Below, piece by piece: positions 1 to 8,808 of a DNA stretch of 14,614 nt. A program made the position numbers and the translations under genes. Position 1 is the stretch's first letter. Each line of letters begins with the position of its first letter. Under the pieces are notes generated by a model. It saw nothing but the letters and a program-made list of their open reading frames with translations, made no database searches and had not been told where the DNA came from. The DNA is from Cudoniella acicularis (lineage: Eukaryota > Ascomycota > Leotiomycetes > Helotiales > Helotiaceae). Where the stretch lies: NCBI GenBank assembly GCA_013054445.1, contig JAAMPI010001424.1:1-14614 (forward strand), given 5' to 3'.

Positions 1-105
1 GGGTCCTCTGGGATAATTCTGGTTTTGGGGCGATGGACCGCGTCGAGGTTGCTGGTTTGGACTGGGGTAATTCTGATTCTGAGGCGACGGTCCTCTTCTC
101 GGCTG
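1..105 (-). repeat. In-gene tandem repeat, 54-nt unit (18 residues)
   Basis: Positions 105-52 and 51-1 (minus reading) encode two copies of an 18-residue unit beginning QPRRGPSPQNQNYP (first codon CAG or CAA); the second copy has 17 codons before the window edge. The copies differ at many synonymous sites, so the repeat is not recent, and more units may lie outside the window. It sits in the cytosolic tail of the membrane protein. Confidence 0.75.
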
Positions 106-2399
106 TCCCTGTCCCATTTGCTGCTCCCGCTGCCCCTGAATCCTAGCCCACTCATTCCTTGCCCCTTGACTCTGACTCTGCGCCTCCCACCCCCCAATAA
201 CCTCCTCCACCAAACTCTTCTTCCTCGCCCTTCCGCCCTTCCCTCCCTCAGACTCCTCGATCGCCGAAGAAATCGCCCCGTTCAAACCGAAACTTATCCG
301 TTTTGATTCTTGCGCTGGAGGCGAGGGCATGTCAGGGACGTTATTTTCACCAGGTATGGCTCGCGAGAAGCGCGTGAATTCTGTGTGTGCGCTGTACATG
401 CTCATGTCGCTGTCTGGTCTCTTCATCGCCAGGCTGGGGGGAGGTGGTAGCGTGCCCTGGTATGAGGAGATGATTGATGCTGTTGGGTGTCTTTTCCCTC
501 CGTTTTCTTGATTCTGAGCTTGTTGTTGCATGGAAGTTGTGTTATGTAGGGAGGAAACTTCACTCCGTACAGCGCGTAAACCTGCGGGTGTCACGCTTCT
601 ATTTACGATTCGGCCGCTGGCGCTGCGGTCGACGATTTTTCCGTAAGGGATTGAGCGCGCGGTTTGTACTGCTACCGGCGTGTAGTCGTGTGAGTAGGAA
701 TCGTGGTCCCCGTGGTTGGTCATGCTTAGAGGTGTCGAAACGGTTTCTTGCCAGACGCGAGAGAAGTCGTCGATTTCAGTTACTAAGGGCAGGTTGGCCT
801 CTTCTGGGGGTGAAGGTGAGGGCGTGTCTCGACGGAGAGGGAGATAGGATTGTGGTGGGTGGATGGGGATTGTCGCGTGCGTAGATTCGTTATCGGAGTG
901 GTCGGAGGAGTCCTCGTATTCATGCTCATGCTCATGCTCATGCTTCTCATCATGATCGCCGTCTTCGAAGGGGTTGGAGGCCGCTACATCCGCAAATGGG
1001 TTTAGGATTGGGGGAGTGATGGCTCGCGTTGTGTGGCTGGTGGTGGTGTGGGCTGGAGGAGGTGTAGAATGATAAGGTGATGGATCCGTAGTGTCTGCTA
1101 CTTCGTGGATGTACGGGTTAGTTGCCAGTGCTGAAGTCATGATGTATGGACTTGGCGTTCGTGAGATTCCATCCCCGTTAGAAATTGCGGCGTGGAAAGC
1201 CGTGTCGGAGTAATTGTTCGGTTGTGGTATATCCTTCGGATGTTGTGGTGGTTCTTCATCAGCAAAAGGATTAGATCCTGCAACTGTTGAGAATGAGTGT
1301 TGGCTTCCACGTCGAGCTCCCATGTACATTGTATCATGAAGATTACGGGTTCCATCTGGATGTCCGGATCTAGGAGAGACGAAATCATTCTCCGAGTATC
1401 GTTGTCCAGTTCCTAATGGTCGCGCAAATGGATCTTTTCTTGAGTTCCTAATTTGTTAGCAGAATTCTTCGTGCTCAAGGAGGTACATACTCAAAGTACC
1501 CAGCAAGTTTCTCTTTATTCGCCTTGTCTCGTCGTCTTAAAAGCCAGAAGCAAAATGCAGCGATAAAAGCCACTCCTGCCATAGAAGAAATTGTTGCTCC
1601 TGCCACAGTTCCTGGACTGGCCGATGAAGTCGCCCCAGGAACCGCGGTTGTAGTTGAACCCCCAGCTGAAACCGGAGACACAATTCCTGCTGATCCGCCC
1701 ATATCCGAAGAAAATGTGTTCGCACTCGCTGGTGTTGATGTTACTAGTGATGGGGTTGTTGCTGCTGGATTTCCAACCATTCCACCAAAAGTTACACCTG
1801 TGAAAACCTGCTGCAGTTTCACATCGGTCGGCTGATTGCTGTATGACGTTACCACCTGTGTCGCTGATTGTGCATTTCCACAAGTGTAATGAATATAGTT
1901 TCCTGGGTAGGTATTTTGATAGCATGCTGAGTTTGATGAACTATATATGTTAGATTCGCCCAGAATTGTTCTCGATCCTCGGAGTATATGCTCACCACGT
2001 AGTAAATCCATTATCCTGCAACCCAGATGTCGATGCCCATCCTGCACTCTTTTGATCTATACAAGTCGTGTAAACACCTTGAGTACAAGGCCCATCCGTG
2101 GTACAACATCCCATCACCGCATGTAATGTGTCGTGAATACAAGACGATCCACTGGAACATTGTGCTGGTTGCGCAGAATTCCCTCCAATCCACCCACAAA
2201 TCGCGACATCAACTGAATCTCTCTTGAATATTTTCGCTAGATCCGCTACCACTCCTGTTGGTTTCGGTGACCATTCTTCAACCTGGTAACTTGCAGTCTT
2301 TTCCGCTTCCGCCCAAGGCATCGCATTCGTCAATCCAAAGGCCAGTGATAAAAGGAGAGCTATCGAAGAGGTCGGCATGGCGAAAAGATTGATAGCCAT
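1..2399 (-). CDS. Single-pass membrane protein with Cys-rich ectodomain and long cytosolic tail (3' end outside window)
   Basis: Three exons on the minus strand: 2399-1996, 1940-1491 and 1447-1, open to the left edge (at least 767 residues). Intron 1 (1995-1941, GTGAGC...ATAG, CTAAC branch) and intron 2 (1490-1448, 43 nt, GTATGT...TTAG, CTAAC branch) keep the frame. Residues 1-26 look like a signal peptide. K59-R60 is a possible Kex2 site. Ten cysteines lie between about 68 and 156, starting with an ICGWIGG motif and including a GCC pair, a layout common in fungal surface proteins. A Ser/Thr/Gly-rich stem leads to a helix at about 251-269, stopped by RRR. The tail of at least 480 residues is Pro/Ser/His-rich and low in predicted structure. 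A role as a cell-wall or plasma-membrane sensor is inferred from architecture only. The ATG at 2399 has GCCATGG context; the ATG at 2378 would also give a signal peptide. Confidence 0.8.
921..944 (-). repeat. Hexanucleotide repeat coding for His-Glu pairs
   Basis: Four exact copies of CATGCT on the plus strand read as CAT-GAG codons on the minus strand. With the flanking codons they give an alternating His-Glu tract followed by an acidic stretch in the tail of the membrane protein. The length is likely polymorphic because the repeat is exact at the DNA level. Confidence 0.85.
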
Positions 2400-3030
2400 G
2401 GCAAACCAAGAAAATGCAAACCAGAACAACAGAAGGACGAAACAATGCGGATGAGGATGATATTATGAAGATGGTGCAAGGTCACGCTGTTGGAGGCTAT
2501 GGACGCTTTTGACGCCATGTTGGATGCTGGCCCCTCACTCGAAGGATCCAACATTTCCTGGTCACCGTTTGGGTTTAACGTGTCCGTAAATGGAATCAGG
2601 ATGGATTTCAACCAGTCGGGGGTCAGCAAATTTTGTACAAACCTGGTCATTTCGAGGTTATCTGGGGGCTTGGAATGGTGCTGCTTTGGCCAGAGGCTGA
2701 GCAGCATCTTACATATGCAAGGGGGACTCGTTTGCGATGACGGCTAATCTCACCAACTCCTTGGAATTTCCATGTTGAAACGTTTGGACAGCGGCCTCAC
2801 GGGAGGAATATGGAGTTTGTCGTACACAGGGTATCACAATGAGGAGATGAATTCGATTCCTGGAGGATTTCGATGGTGATTTGTTTTGGTTTTTTGGGGG
2901 GTGTTTGGGATGATTTTAGCGGGTACCTGACGCTAAAAGCGTGGCTTCAGGCTAGTCGGTACAGTGCCCGAAGCCTATTTTTACCTTCGCATGCGCAGCT
3001 GAAGCCATCGCGAGATTTACAATTCTACAA
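2400..3030. other. Upstream region of the membrane-protein gene; no secure gene
   Basis: The minus strand has an ATG-started ORF of 115 codons (2707-2360) that overlaps the start of the membrane-protein gene in another frame. I see no domain in it. It may be an upstream ORF in a long 5' leader or chance. The remainder up to 3030 shows no domain, tRNA or long repeat; a small hairpin (ACGCTAAAAGCGT) lies near 2930. Confidence 0.4.
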
Positions 3031-3238
3031 ATGCCCGGTTTTTCCGTACGCAAGAGTCGCCTGGAATATTCGAAGAACTCGAAAATCGAATCAAGATTGG
3101 AGCTGCACCAATTCGTGAGTTGGTTCCAGTCACGTAATGAGTTTGGCCCCCCTTTTTCCTTTTCTCTCTCCGAGACATCTGCAGTTCAAACTCTAAGAGA
3201 GCTATTGCAGGTCTTCTTTTTCTACTACATTCCCAACG

Positions 3239-3673
3239 ATGTCAAGAGTCTTTAACAAGAAGACATTCCCAAGAGCTGTTGCGCCAGGTCAAGATCTCGT
3301 AAGCAGGAAGCTTGATCTCCACCAGCTTCACTCTCAAAGGTCGCGAAATTTCTAACTTTCCTCCCATTTTCAGCCATTAATGCGACAAATCTCTACCCAG
3401 CGGTATCAAGGAATGGTGAACCAGACATTTCATTCTCTCAATCGTCGCACAAAACTCCTAACCTCACTTTCCCCCTTTTCCTGCATCTCTATCTGCACAT
3501 ATTCACCCGGCAACTTACCCAGCAAACCACCATCAAGCTTTTCAAGTCCATCAACCACTCAAAACCACCACTCAAAACACCATTTGCAAAAATCGGATAA
3601 AATAATAAATTCCCCACACGTGGCAACCAGGGTCGACGCCAGGAACCGAGAATCATTTTCCTTGCGCTCCTGA
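3239..3673 (+). CDS. Weak candidate small spliced gene, product unknown
   Basis: An ATG at 3239 (A at -3) opens 20 codons, ending in a good donor (GTAAGC at 3299). The intron 3299-3373 (75 nt) has a CTAAC branch site and a TTTTCAG acceptor. The reading frame then continues to a stop at 3671-3673, giving 119 residues in all. A further GTGAGT...TTGCAG pair at 3115-3210 could be an intron in the 5' leader. A second coding intron (GTGAAC near 3416 to CCCAG near 3523) would give a shorter basic protein. I recognise no family and the composition is low-complexity towards the end. The splice signals are the only real support. Confidence 0.2.
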
Positions 3674-4918
3674 GGATCCTTCGGCTCCTTGAGGCCTCGG
3701 ACTCTGCTCCTGATTTATTCCTATTTTTAGACTTACTTTTAAAGAAAGACTGTGGAAGCCTAGAGGGATATCAACGAGTTATTGGGAGATACAGGTCGTG
3801 AGTTAGGAGTTGAAGCTTAGAAAAGGCATCAATTGTAGACTGGACAATATGACACTGCGTCGCCAGCGGCGAGAGCCCTCTGAGGGCTTGCTGATTGACG
3901 CAACGAATGGCTTCATTGGACACGGCAGCTGCAGCTTACGGGCCGGTGCCGGCGCAAGTGTGCCGTTCTTCAGCCGTGGGTGACATTCGAGTCTCCATCT
4001 CAATCTTCAGCAGTCAAACATCTCGAGATCCATTTCTTATCACCGAGGATTCGAGAATGACAATAGTCCGTATTGAAGACTGTTCGTATCAGTTTGCTCG
4101 CAACATCTCCCACTCAGGATTTCAGAAGAGGACTTCGTAATTTTTGACTAACAATGAACTCTTCCTATGTTCATGTTGCTGGAGTAAGCCTCAGCCAAGT
4201 TTGAAGTTCCTCCTACTTCGTAGATCCAACTCCAACTCCAACTCACCAGGAACCTCACCTCGCCTCACATGCCAACGCGAGTGAAAGTGAGGGCATTACG
4301 CGCACGAATCTCACAATATTCGCAACCGCCCTCTCCCACCCTAGCTTCCAACTCCCTTCCTCCAACCACAATCACAAACATCCACCCTACCCCACCAGAC
4401 CGCCAAACACTCGCCACCCCCCAAACTCTAGTACGCCATAGCTCAGCATTACAAGCCAAACAAATATTTCGTTGCACATCGAATAAATTAGCTCCACCCT
4501 AAAACCTGCACCTAAATCCCATTCCCAAACTCCCCCCATCGCACTACTGTACCTCTCCCTTTTCCGCTTTCCCAAACCAGAGCAGCGAGCCGTGAGTGGT
4601 TTCCTATCTCAGTGAGCTGTGAACCGGGCATAATAGCTTGTGTTGATTAATGACCGGGATTGTGTGGATATGGCGGACTTTATTGGGTTGGTTCAATGGT
4701 TGGTTGGTGACAGGGGAGGGACATGTCAGTACATATGCATAGTTTGCTTGCTTGCTTCGCTGTTTGTAGCAACGCATCTGTGAGGGCGGGGTAATGTGGA
4801 ATGCCAGGAAAGAGGGTACACTAACTGCTTTCGTTTCGTTTCAAATTAATTGCTTGCTTTCTGGCTTCGTCGCTGTCGGAATGGTTGTGTGTTCCTGGTG
4901 ACTGCGCAACTACCAAGC
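3674..4918. other. Intergenic stretch, no gene recognised
   Basis: About 1.2 kb with only short overlapping ORFs on both strands, none with recognisable domains or clear splice structure. It contains a small TCCAAC repeat at 4225-4242, a C/A-rich stretch at about 4320-4560 and a GCTTGCTTGCTT run near 4744. It may be a promoter region for the small candidate that follows. Confidence 0.5.
4225..4242. repeat. Three copies of TCCAAC
   Basis: Three exact tandem copies of a 6-nt unit in non-coding sequence. It is a short simple repeat with no evident function. Confidence 0.7.
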
Positions 4919-5119
4919 ATGCCAGTCCTCAAGCCCTCCCTAAAGCCCAAAGATTCAGCGGATCTAAGCAGGAAAGTGGTCGAGACAAAACCTGGAGAAG
5001 AGTATATTATTCTGCGGGATGTTCAAGCCCACGTGCGTCCCTTACTTTTGTTTGCACTCTCGGGCAGTAGTATCACTAAAATAGAGCAGCTTGAGAAATG
5101 GGGTCGTGCAAGTTACTAG
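4919..5119 (+). CDS. Candidate small protein, 47 residues (spliced), unknown function
   Basis: Exon 1 (4919-5032, 38 codons) begins at an ATG with A at -3. A proposed 57-nt intron, 5033-5089 (GTGCGT donor, CACTAAA branch-like site, GAGCAG acceptor), joins it to exon 2 (5090-5119), which ends in TAG. The product is a charged soluble peptide starting MPVLKPSLKPKD and ending LEKWGRASY, with no signal peptide or membrane segment. The intron length is a multiple of three and contains no stop, so a retained form of 66 residues is equally readable and includes a hydrophobic patch. I recognise no family. The coding look and splice signals are suggestive only. Confidence 0.33.
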   Translation: MPVLKPSLKPKDSADLSRKVVETKPGEEYIILRDVQAHVRPLLLFALSGSSITKIEQLEKWGRASY

Positions 5120-5684
5120 CAAGTGGAGGAGGGCGGTCGGGACGTGACGTTAAGAAGTGCAAAGTGCATTGTATTTCTTCTCTGCGGCACATTTTGGGCC
5201 GATGGAGAGGAGCTGATTGTTCGTGGAGAGGGGCACTTGGTGGAGAATGAAAGGATGATTCGCCTGTCGAGTTACACAGCAGTCGTCATTATTGATCTGG
5301 GTTGATGAAGTGGTGATGGGGGTTATCAAACTGTGGGTTGTTAGGCCCCGACTTCCGGTTTCCTCTGGCAATTGGAATCTCAACTTGGTGATGCAATAGT
5401 TGCGGCATGGATGTCGGACCATAAATGTCGATTTTTGATGGCAAAAGGGGAAAAAGATAGGCAGGAGGTAGGAACAAAACTGGAGAAAAAGATGCGCTTG
5501 CTTTGCGCACCAAGCTGGAATAAATCGCTGAAAGGAAGGGGTAATGATTTGGTTGATTCGCAAGGTGATCTTTCGCGGCGTAATAACCAAAAAGGACGGA
5601 GGCAGCACGGAACAAAATATATCAAGCTTCACTTTCTCTGCACCTCGCAAGAGATCCAGCAATGGATAGTGGGTTCAACCTCAT
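5120..5684. other. Region downstream of the AFG1 gene, no gene recognised
   Basis: This stretch holds the expected 3' flank of the minus-strand ATPase gene. ORFs of 170 codons (minus) and 160 codons (plus) cross it, but both are low-complexity, rich in Ser, Pro or Phe and lack any domain. The plus-strand one runs antisense into the ATPase gene. Confidence 0.5.
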
Positions 5685-7487
5685 TCACATACTATCCTCC
5701 ATCTGCTTACTTCTCACCTTCTGCCAGGTATCTTTATCCTTCTTCCCTCCATCCTTCTCTAATCCCATTCCCCGTTCAACCCATTCTTGACTTCCCATCT
5801 CGCTCAATCGACTCAACGCTCTCGCAAATGCAAACCTTTCCTCATCACCGCTGAAAATCGAACTGTTCTTCAGCGCATTCATATTCAGTCCCAAATCATC
5901 CATCAAATTCCTCATCGTATCATCGAGATCGTCACCAACCTCCTTACTCTTTTTATCCCCTTGGTCCCTTTGCATGCTGTCTTTTATTTCGGCTTTCGAG
6001 AGGAAGAGTTCCGTGAGCGGCACAGCGGTAGTAAGCACCAACTTCGCACGGGATTCGTAAACTGCATCAATAAAGGTGATAAATCTTCGAGCCAAATCTC
6101 GCTCACGGTGTGTCATTCCTGGCACGTTTATAACAATGAATGAATCATAACTTCGCGTCAGTTCAATATAATCCGCAGCTGATGTTGGTCGACCAATTAA
6201 TTCATCAAATGTGAACATAGCTGCTCTCCCGCTGACTTTGGGAACGTAAATTTCTCTCCCCCATACGCTCTGTGTCTCCGAGCGAGGTTGATCTTGTTCT
6301 GGATCTCCCAAGAAACGGAACCACTTTTCGGCATGAGTTGGAGCATGTTTATCAAGTGGAGCATGGTAAACTCCAGAAGGAGGTCGAGGGATCTTTCGGT
6401 AATCGGTAGGAGAATCTAGATTTATAACATGTAGACGGTTCTTGAGAAGTTGAATGCAAGGGATGAATGATTCTCGTTGAATACCGTTTCGGTAGAGGTC
6501 GTCTGGGTGCCGATTCGAAGTAGTGACAAGGACTACACCATGGGACATTAGAGCTTCAAGAAGCCTACAAAATTAGCAAAACTCGACAATTGAACAAAAG
6601 ACTTGCCTTCTCAAAATCATTGCATCTGCCACATCCGTACATTGAAACTCATCAAAGCAAAGAACATTTCCTTTCTCTGCAATATCCGCTGCCACAAATG
6701 GCACACCGTCAATATCATTTCCATGTTCCATCTTCATCTTGTGAAGCCGTTTATGGACATCCTGCATAAAGTTATGGAAATGTATTCTGGTTTTCGATGT
6801 GACACTGCTTGGCAAAGTTTCGTAAAATAAATCCATCAACATAGTCTTCCCACTTCCAACGTCGCCGTACAGATATAAGCCCCGCGGGAGGTTTTCTGGA
6901 ATGTCTTGAAGCTTCTTTTCCTTTGGTGCACTTCCGAATAGCCGCCCGAACACAGAGCCCGGTTCCGTCTTGAGGGATTCGAGAGAGGGGTGGACAATTG
7001 TTGGGGCCGTATAATTTCGAAGCTCGTCATGGAGATGTTGGAGATTTTGTATGATTCCTGCACCCTTTAGCTGCTGTTATCCCCAATTCCTTGCTTCCAT
7101 ACCTCTCTGATGCTCGTCGTCCCTCAACCCTCCAGCAGCAACCCTTTTGTCGTATTCCTGCAGAGGCCCGCGGTCGTCATGGTTAACTGGTAATCCTGTC
7201 AGCCCGTGAATATCAAGGAGAGCTCAATGCGTACCACTCTGAAGCGTTGCCAATCCTCTCCTCTGCCCAGCCACAAATGCTGCTGGCAAAGCCAGGAGCC
7301 GTCTTTCGGTCAACCCCGAGCTCGCAGAGGCCGCGCGAATCTGCGACGCCATCGCCGGTATTACATATTGTCTGCGAGACTGCTGGCGACATTGTAAACA
7401 TATCCTGCGAGCGCCATTGCTTGCTCTGGTGTTCGTTTCTTGGAAGAGGCGCCCGAGAGTGGCGGTGGAAACTGGTCGGATTTTCAT
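5685..7487 (-). CDS. AFG1: AFG1-type mitochondrial AAA ATPase
   Basis: Four exons on the minus strand: 7487-7235, 7186-7103, 7057-6607 and 6564-5685, giving 555 residues. The N-terminus is rich in Arg, Ala and Ser with few acidic residues, as expected for a mitochondrial targeting sequence. Walker A is GDVGSGKT (177-184), Walker B is VLCFDEFQ (244-251), and a TTSNR sensor-1 motif is at about 277-281. The later [22 protein letters not shown] stretch and the C-terminal region also fit the family. Yeast Afg1 and human AFG1L are inner-membrane-associated ATPases that help turn over mitochondrially encoded complex IV subunits; the same role is inferred here. Introns are 7234-7187 (48 nt), 7102-7058 (45 nt, GTATGG...TGCAG) and 6606-6565 (42 nt, GC-AG type). 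Intron 1 has a second possible acceptor at 7196. The ATG has ACC before it. Confidence 0.93.
6565..6606 (-). other. GC-AG intron, 42 nt, in the AFG1 gene
   Basis: The exon ends AGAAG and the intron begins GCAAGT, a typical strong GC donor. It ends TTTTGTAG after a GCTAAT branch-like site. Removal restores a continuous Walker B to sensor-1 segment ([13 protein letters not shown]). No GT donor nearby gives the family sequence, so GC-AG splicing is the simplest reading. Confidence 0.85.
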
Positions 7488-7764
7488 GGTAAGGAAGAGA
7501 GAGAATCCAATCTCTCTGTAGTCTATATGCGCATAATTTACAGGAAGGAAATCTATGTTGAATTAAGCCCTAATATCCAAGGATTCGTGGTGGCTGAGGA
7601 AACAGGTCATATTGAAGTTCTAGATGCTCAGCTGTAGTCGATGGCGGAATTTGCTCGGCATCATTGCCGAGCCGAGGGCGGAACAACGCCACGGGAAAAC
7701 ACGGACAAAATCATCACACCACACAACATATCCAGAGCCAAGTGAAGCTGGTTCTATTAGCCTC
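7488..7764. promoter_or_regulatory. Divergent promoter between AFG1 and the unknown membrane-anchored gene
   Basis: These 277 bases separate the start codons of two genes transcribed away from each other, so both promoters must lie here or inside the leaders. The plus-strand frame is open from an ATG at 7624 up to the proposed start at 7765, so part of this stretch could be coding. No TATA box is obvious at a standard distance. Confidence 0.6.
7653..7672. promoter_or_regulatory. Perfect 7-bp inverted repeat with CGG-N8-CCG
   Basis: GCTCGGC and GCCGAGC are separated by six bases. The arms contain CGG and CCG triplets 8 bases apart, the arrangement recognised by dimeric Zn2Cys6 fungal regulators. 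It lies in the divergent promoter, about 95 bases before the plus-strand start. Function as an operator is inferred. Confidence 0.35.
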
Positions 7765-8808
7765 ATGATGGTAAACCTCATGGACCTACTTTCGGGCTCT
7801 GTTGTGGTCATCATTCTCTATTACGTCTTTGCATTCTTCTGCCCCAAGGCAGCTGAAACTCAGTCATCTCTTTCTGAACCTCCGGCTCCTTACGATGAAG
7901 ATACCATCATTTCACTTGTCACAGAGCTTTACAAGATATTCACGAAGCTGAACTATATTCGCTTGGACTTCATACAGTACACCCCTCCAAATGGACACAG
8001 GGTCAATGAAGCTCTCTGCTTCAAGTTGGGTCTCGATCCACGTGTCATTTTGCTCCTCAAAAAGCTTCCACATCCCATCTCCCTCGAGCCATCTCAAGAA
8101 TTTGAGCTCATCCCAGGCTCAAAAGCAGTTGTGATCACAGATGATGAGGTGCTTAATGAAGGTCGGGATTTGAGTGATGAAAAGAGCGAGGGAAACCAAC
8201 TTGATCGCGTTCGACCCCAGGACATTATATTGACGAGAGGCACGGGAAAAGCTGGAAGTCTGGTCCTTGATACGCAAAAAAGTAAGGCACCATGAAAAAA
8301 ATGGGTTGCACCAGCTAATTGAGAAGCAGACACAATTCGAATAATTCCTCAATCCTCTGGCACTGCCGGACTTGTGCAACCAGAAGATGCACCTACTGTG
8401 CTTCGCCGATTTATCAACAAGTTCCGAACTTTGGAGTGGATTCCGTGTGGAAAGGAAGGTGACAGGCATATTGTTACACGACAGGATGAAGGTGTATGTT
8501 CTGATTTTGCCTCACTTCATCATCGTATTGTTAAAAATGAAGACCAAGTGGTTTACTGTCAGCTCTTGCTATTCCTTTCATCCTCTTCGGACTCAAATCC
8601 TTGATTTTCTGCCTTACTAAAGTTGAGGTATTTCTCGTATTTCTCTATTCTAGCTGCTGTGAAAACTCAAGTTAGGCATCGCTGACAATTTCAGTATCTG
8701 AAAGTTAAGAAAATACTGGAAGAAGGCTATGACTGGCCCCACGATTTTCGCCTGGAAGATTGGGGGCGGCATTACAATAGGATATGGCGAGAAAGTACTC
8801 GTTCATGA
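7765..8808 (+). CDS. Unknown protein with N-terminal membrane anchor, three exons
   Basis: Exons 7765-8281, 8330-8493 and 8695-8808 give 264 residues. Intron 1 (8282-8329, 48 nt) is GTAAGG...AAGCAG with a GCTAATT branch-like site. Intron 2 (8494-8694, 201 nt) is GTATGT...TTTCAG with GCTGAC near the end. Residues about 11-26 form a hydrophobic segment followed by CPK, probably a signal anchor. The rest is soluble, with an acidic Glu/Asp-rich middle and a Trp-rich, charged end (YDWPHDF, then LEDWGRHYNRIW). I do not recognise a domain. The clean frame joins and amphipathic composition argue for a real gene. ATGs at 7765, 7768 and 7780 are all possible starts; an upstream ATG at 7624 in the same open frame would add 47 residues but fits poorly with an anchor at the very N-terminus. 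It is divergent from AFG1, which need not mean a shared role. Confidence 0.68.

Noticed and set aside
25..884. Three plus-strand ORFs (25-306, 329-511, 474-884)
   Set aside because: They are antisense to the continuous 482-codon tail exon of the membrane protein and have low-complexity, arginine- or leucine-rich products.
1137..1388. Minus-strand ORF of 83 codons
   Set aside because: It is another frame of the tail exon; the frame joined by intron 2 is open for the full length and this one is not.
1524..1835. Plus-strand ORF of 103 codons
   Set aside because: Antisense to the stem and membrane helix exon, whose signal, splice sites and composition are coherent on the minus strand.
2840..2870. 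tRNA-like B-box (TTCGATTCC)
   Set aside because: No matching A-box, cloverleaf arms or downstream T-run could be found.
5150..5662. Minus-strand ORF of 170 codons downstream of AFG1
   Set aside because: No domain, mixed composition rich in Ser, Pro and Thr; it lies in the 3' flank of AFG1 and its frame has no splice link to it.
5372..5854. Plus-strand ORF of 160 codons
   Set aside because: Its second half is antisense to the AFG1 last exon and reads as a low-complexity Ser/Pro tract.
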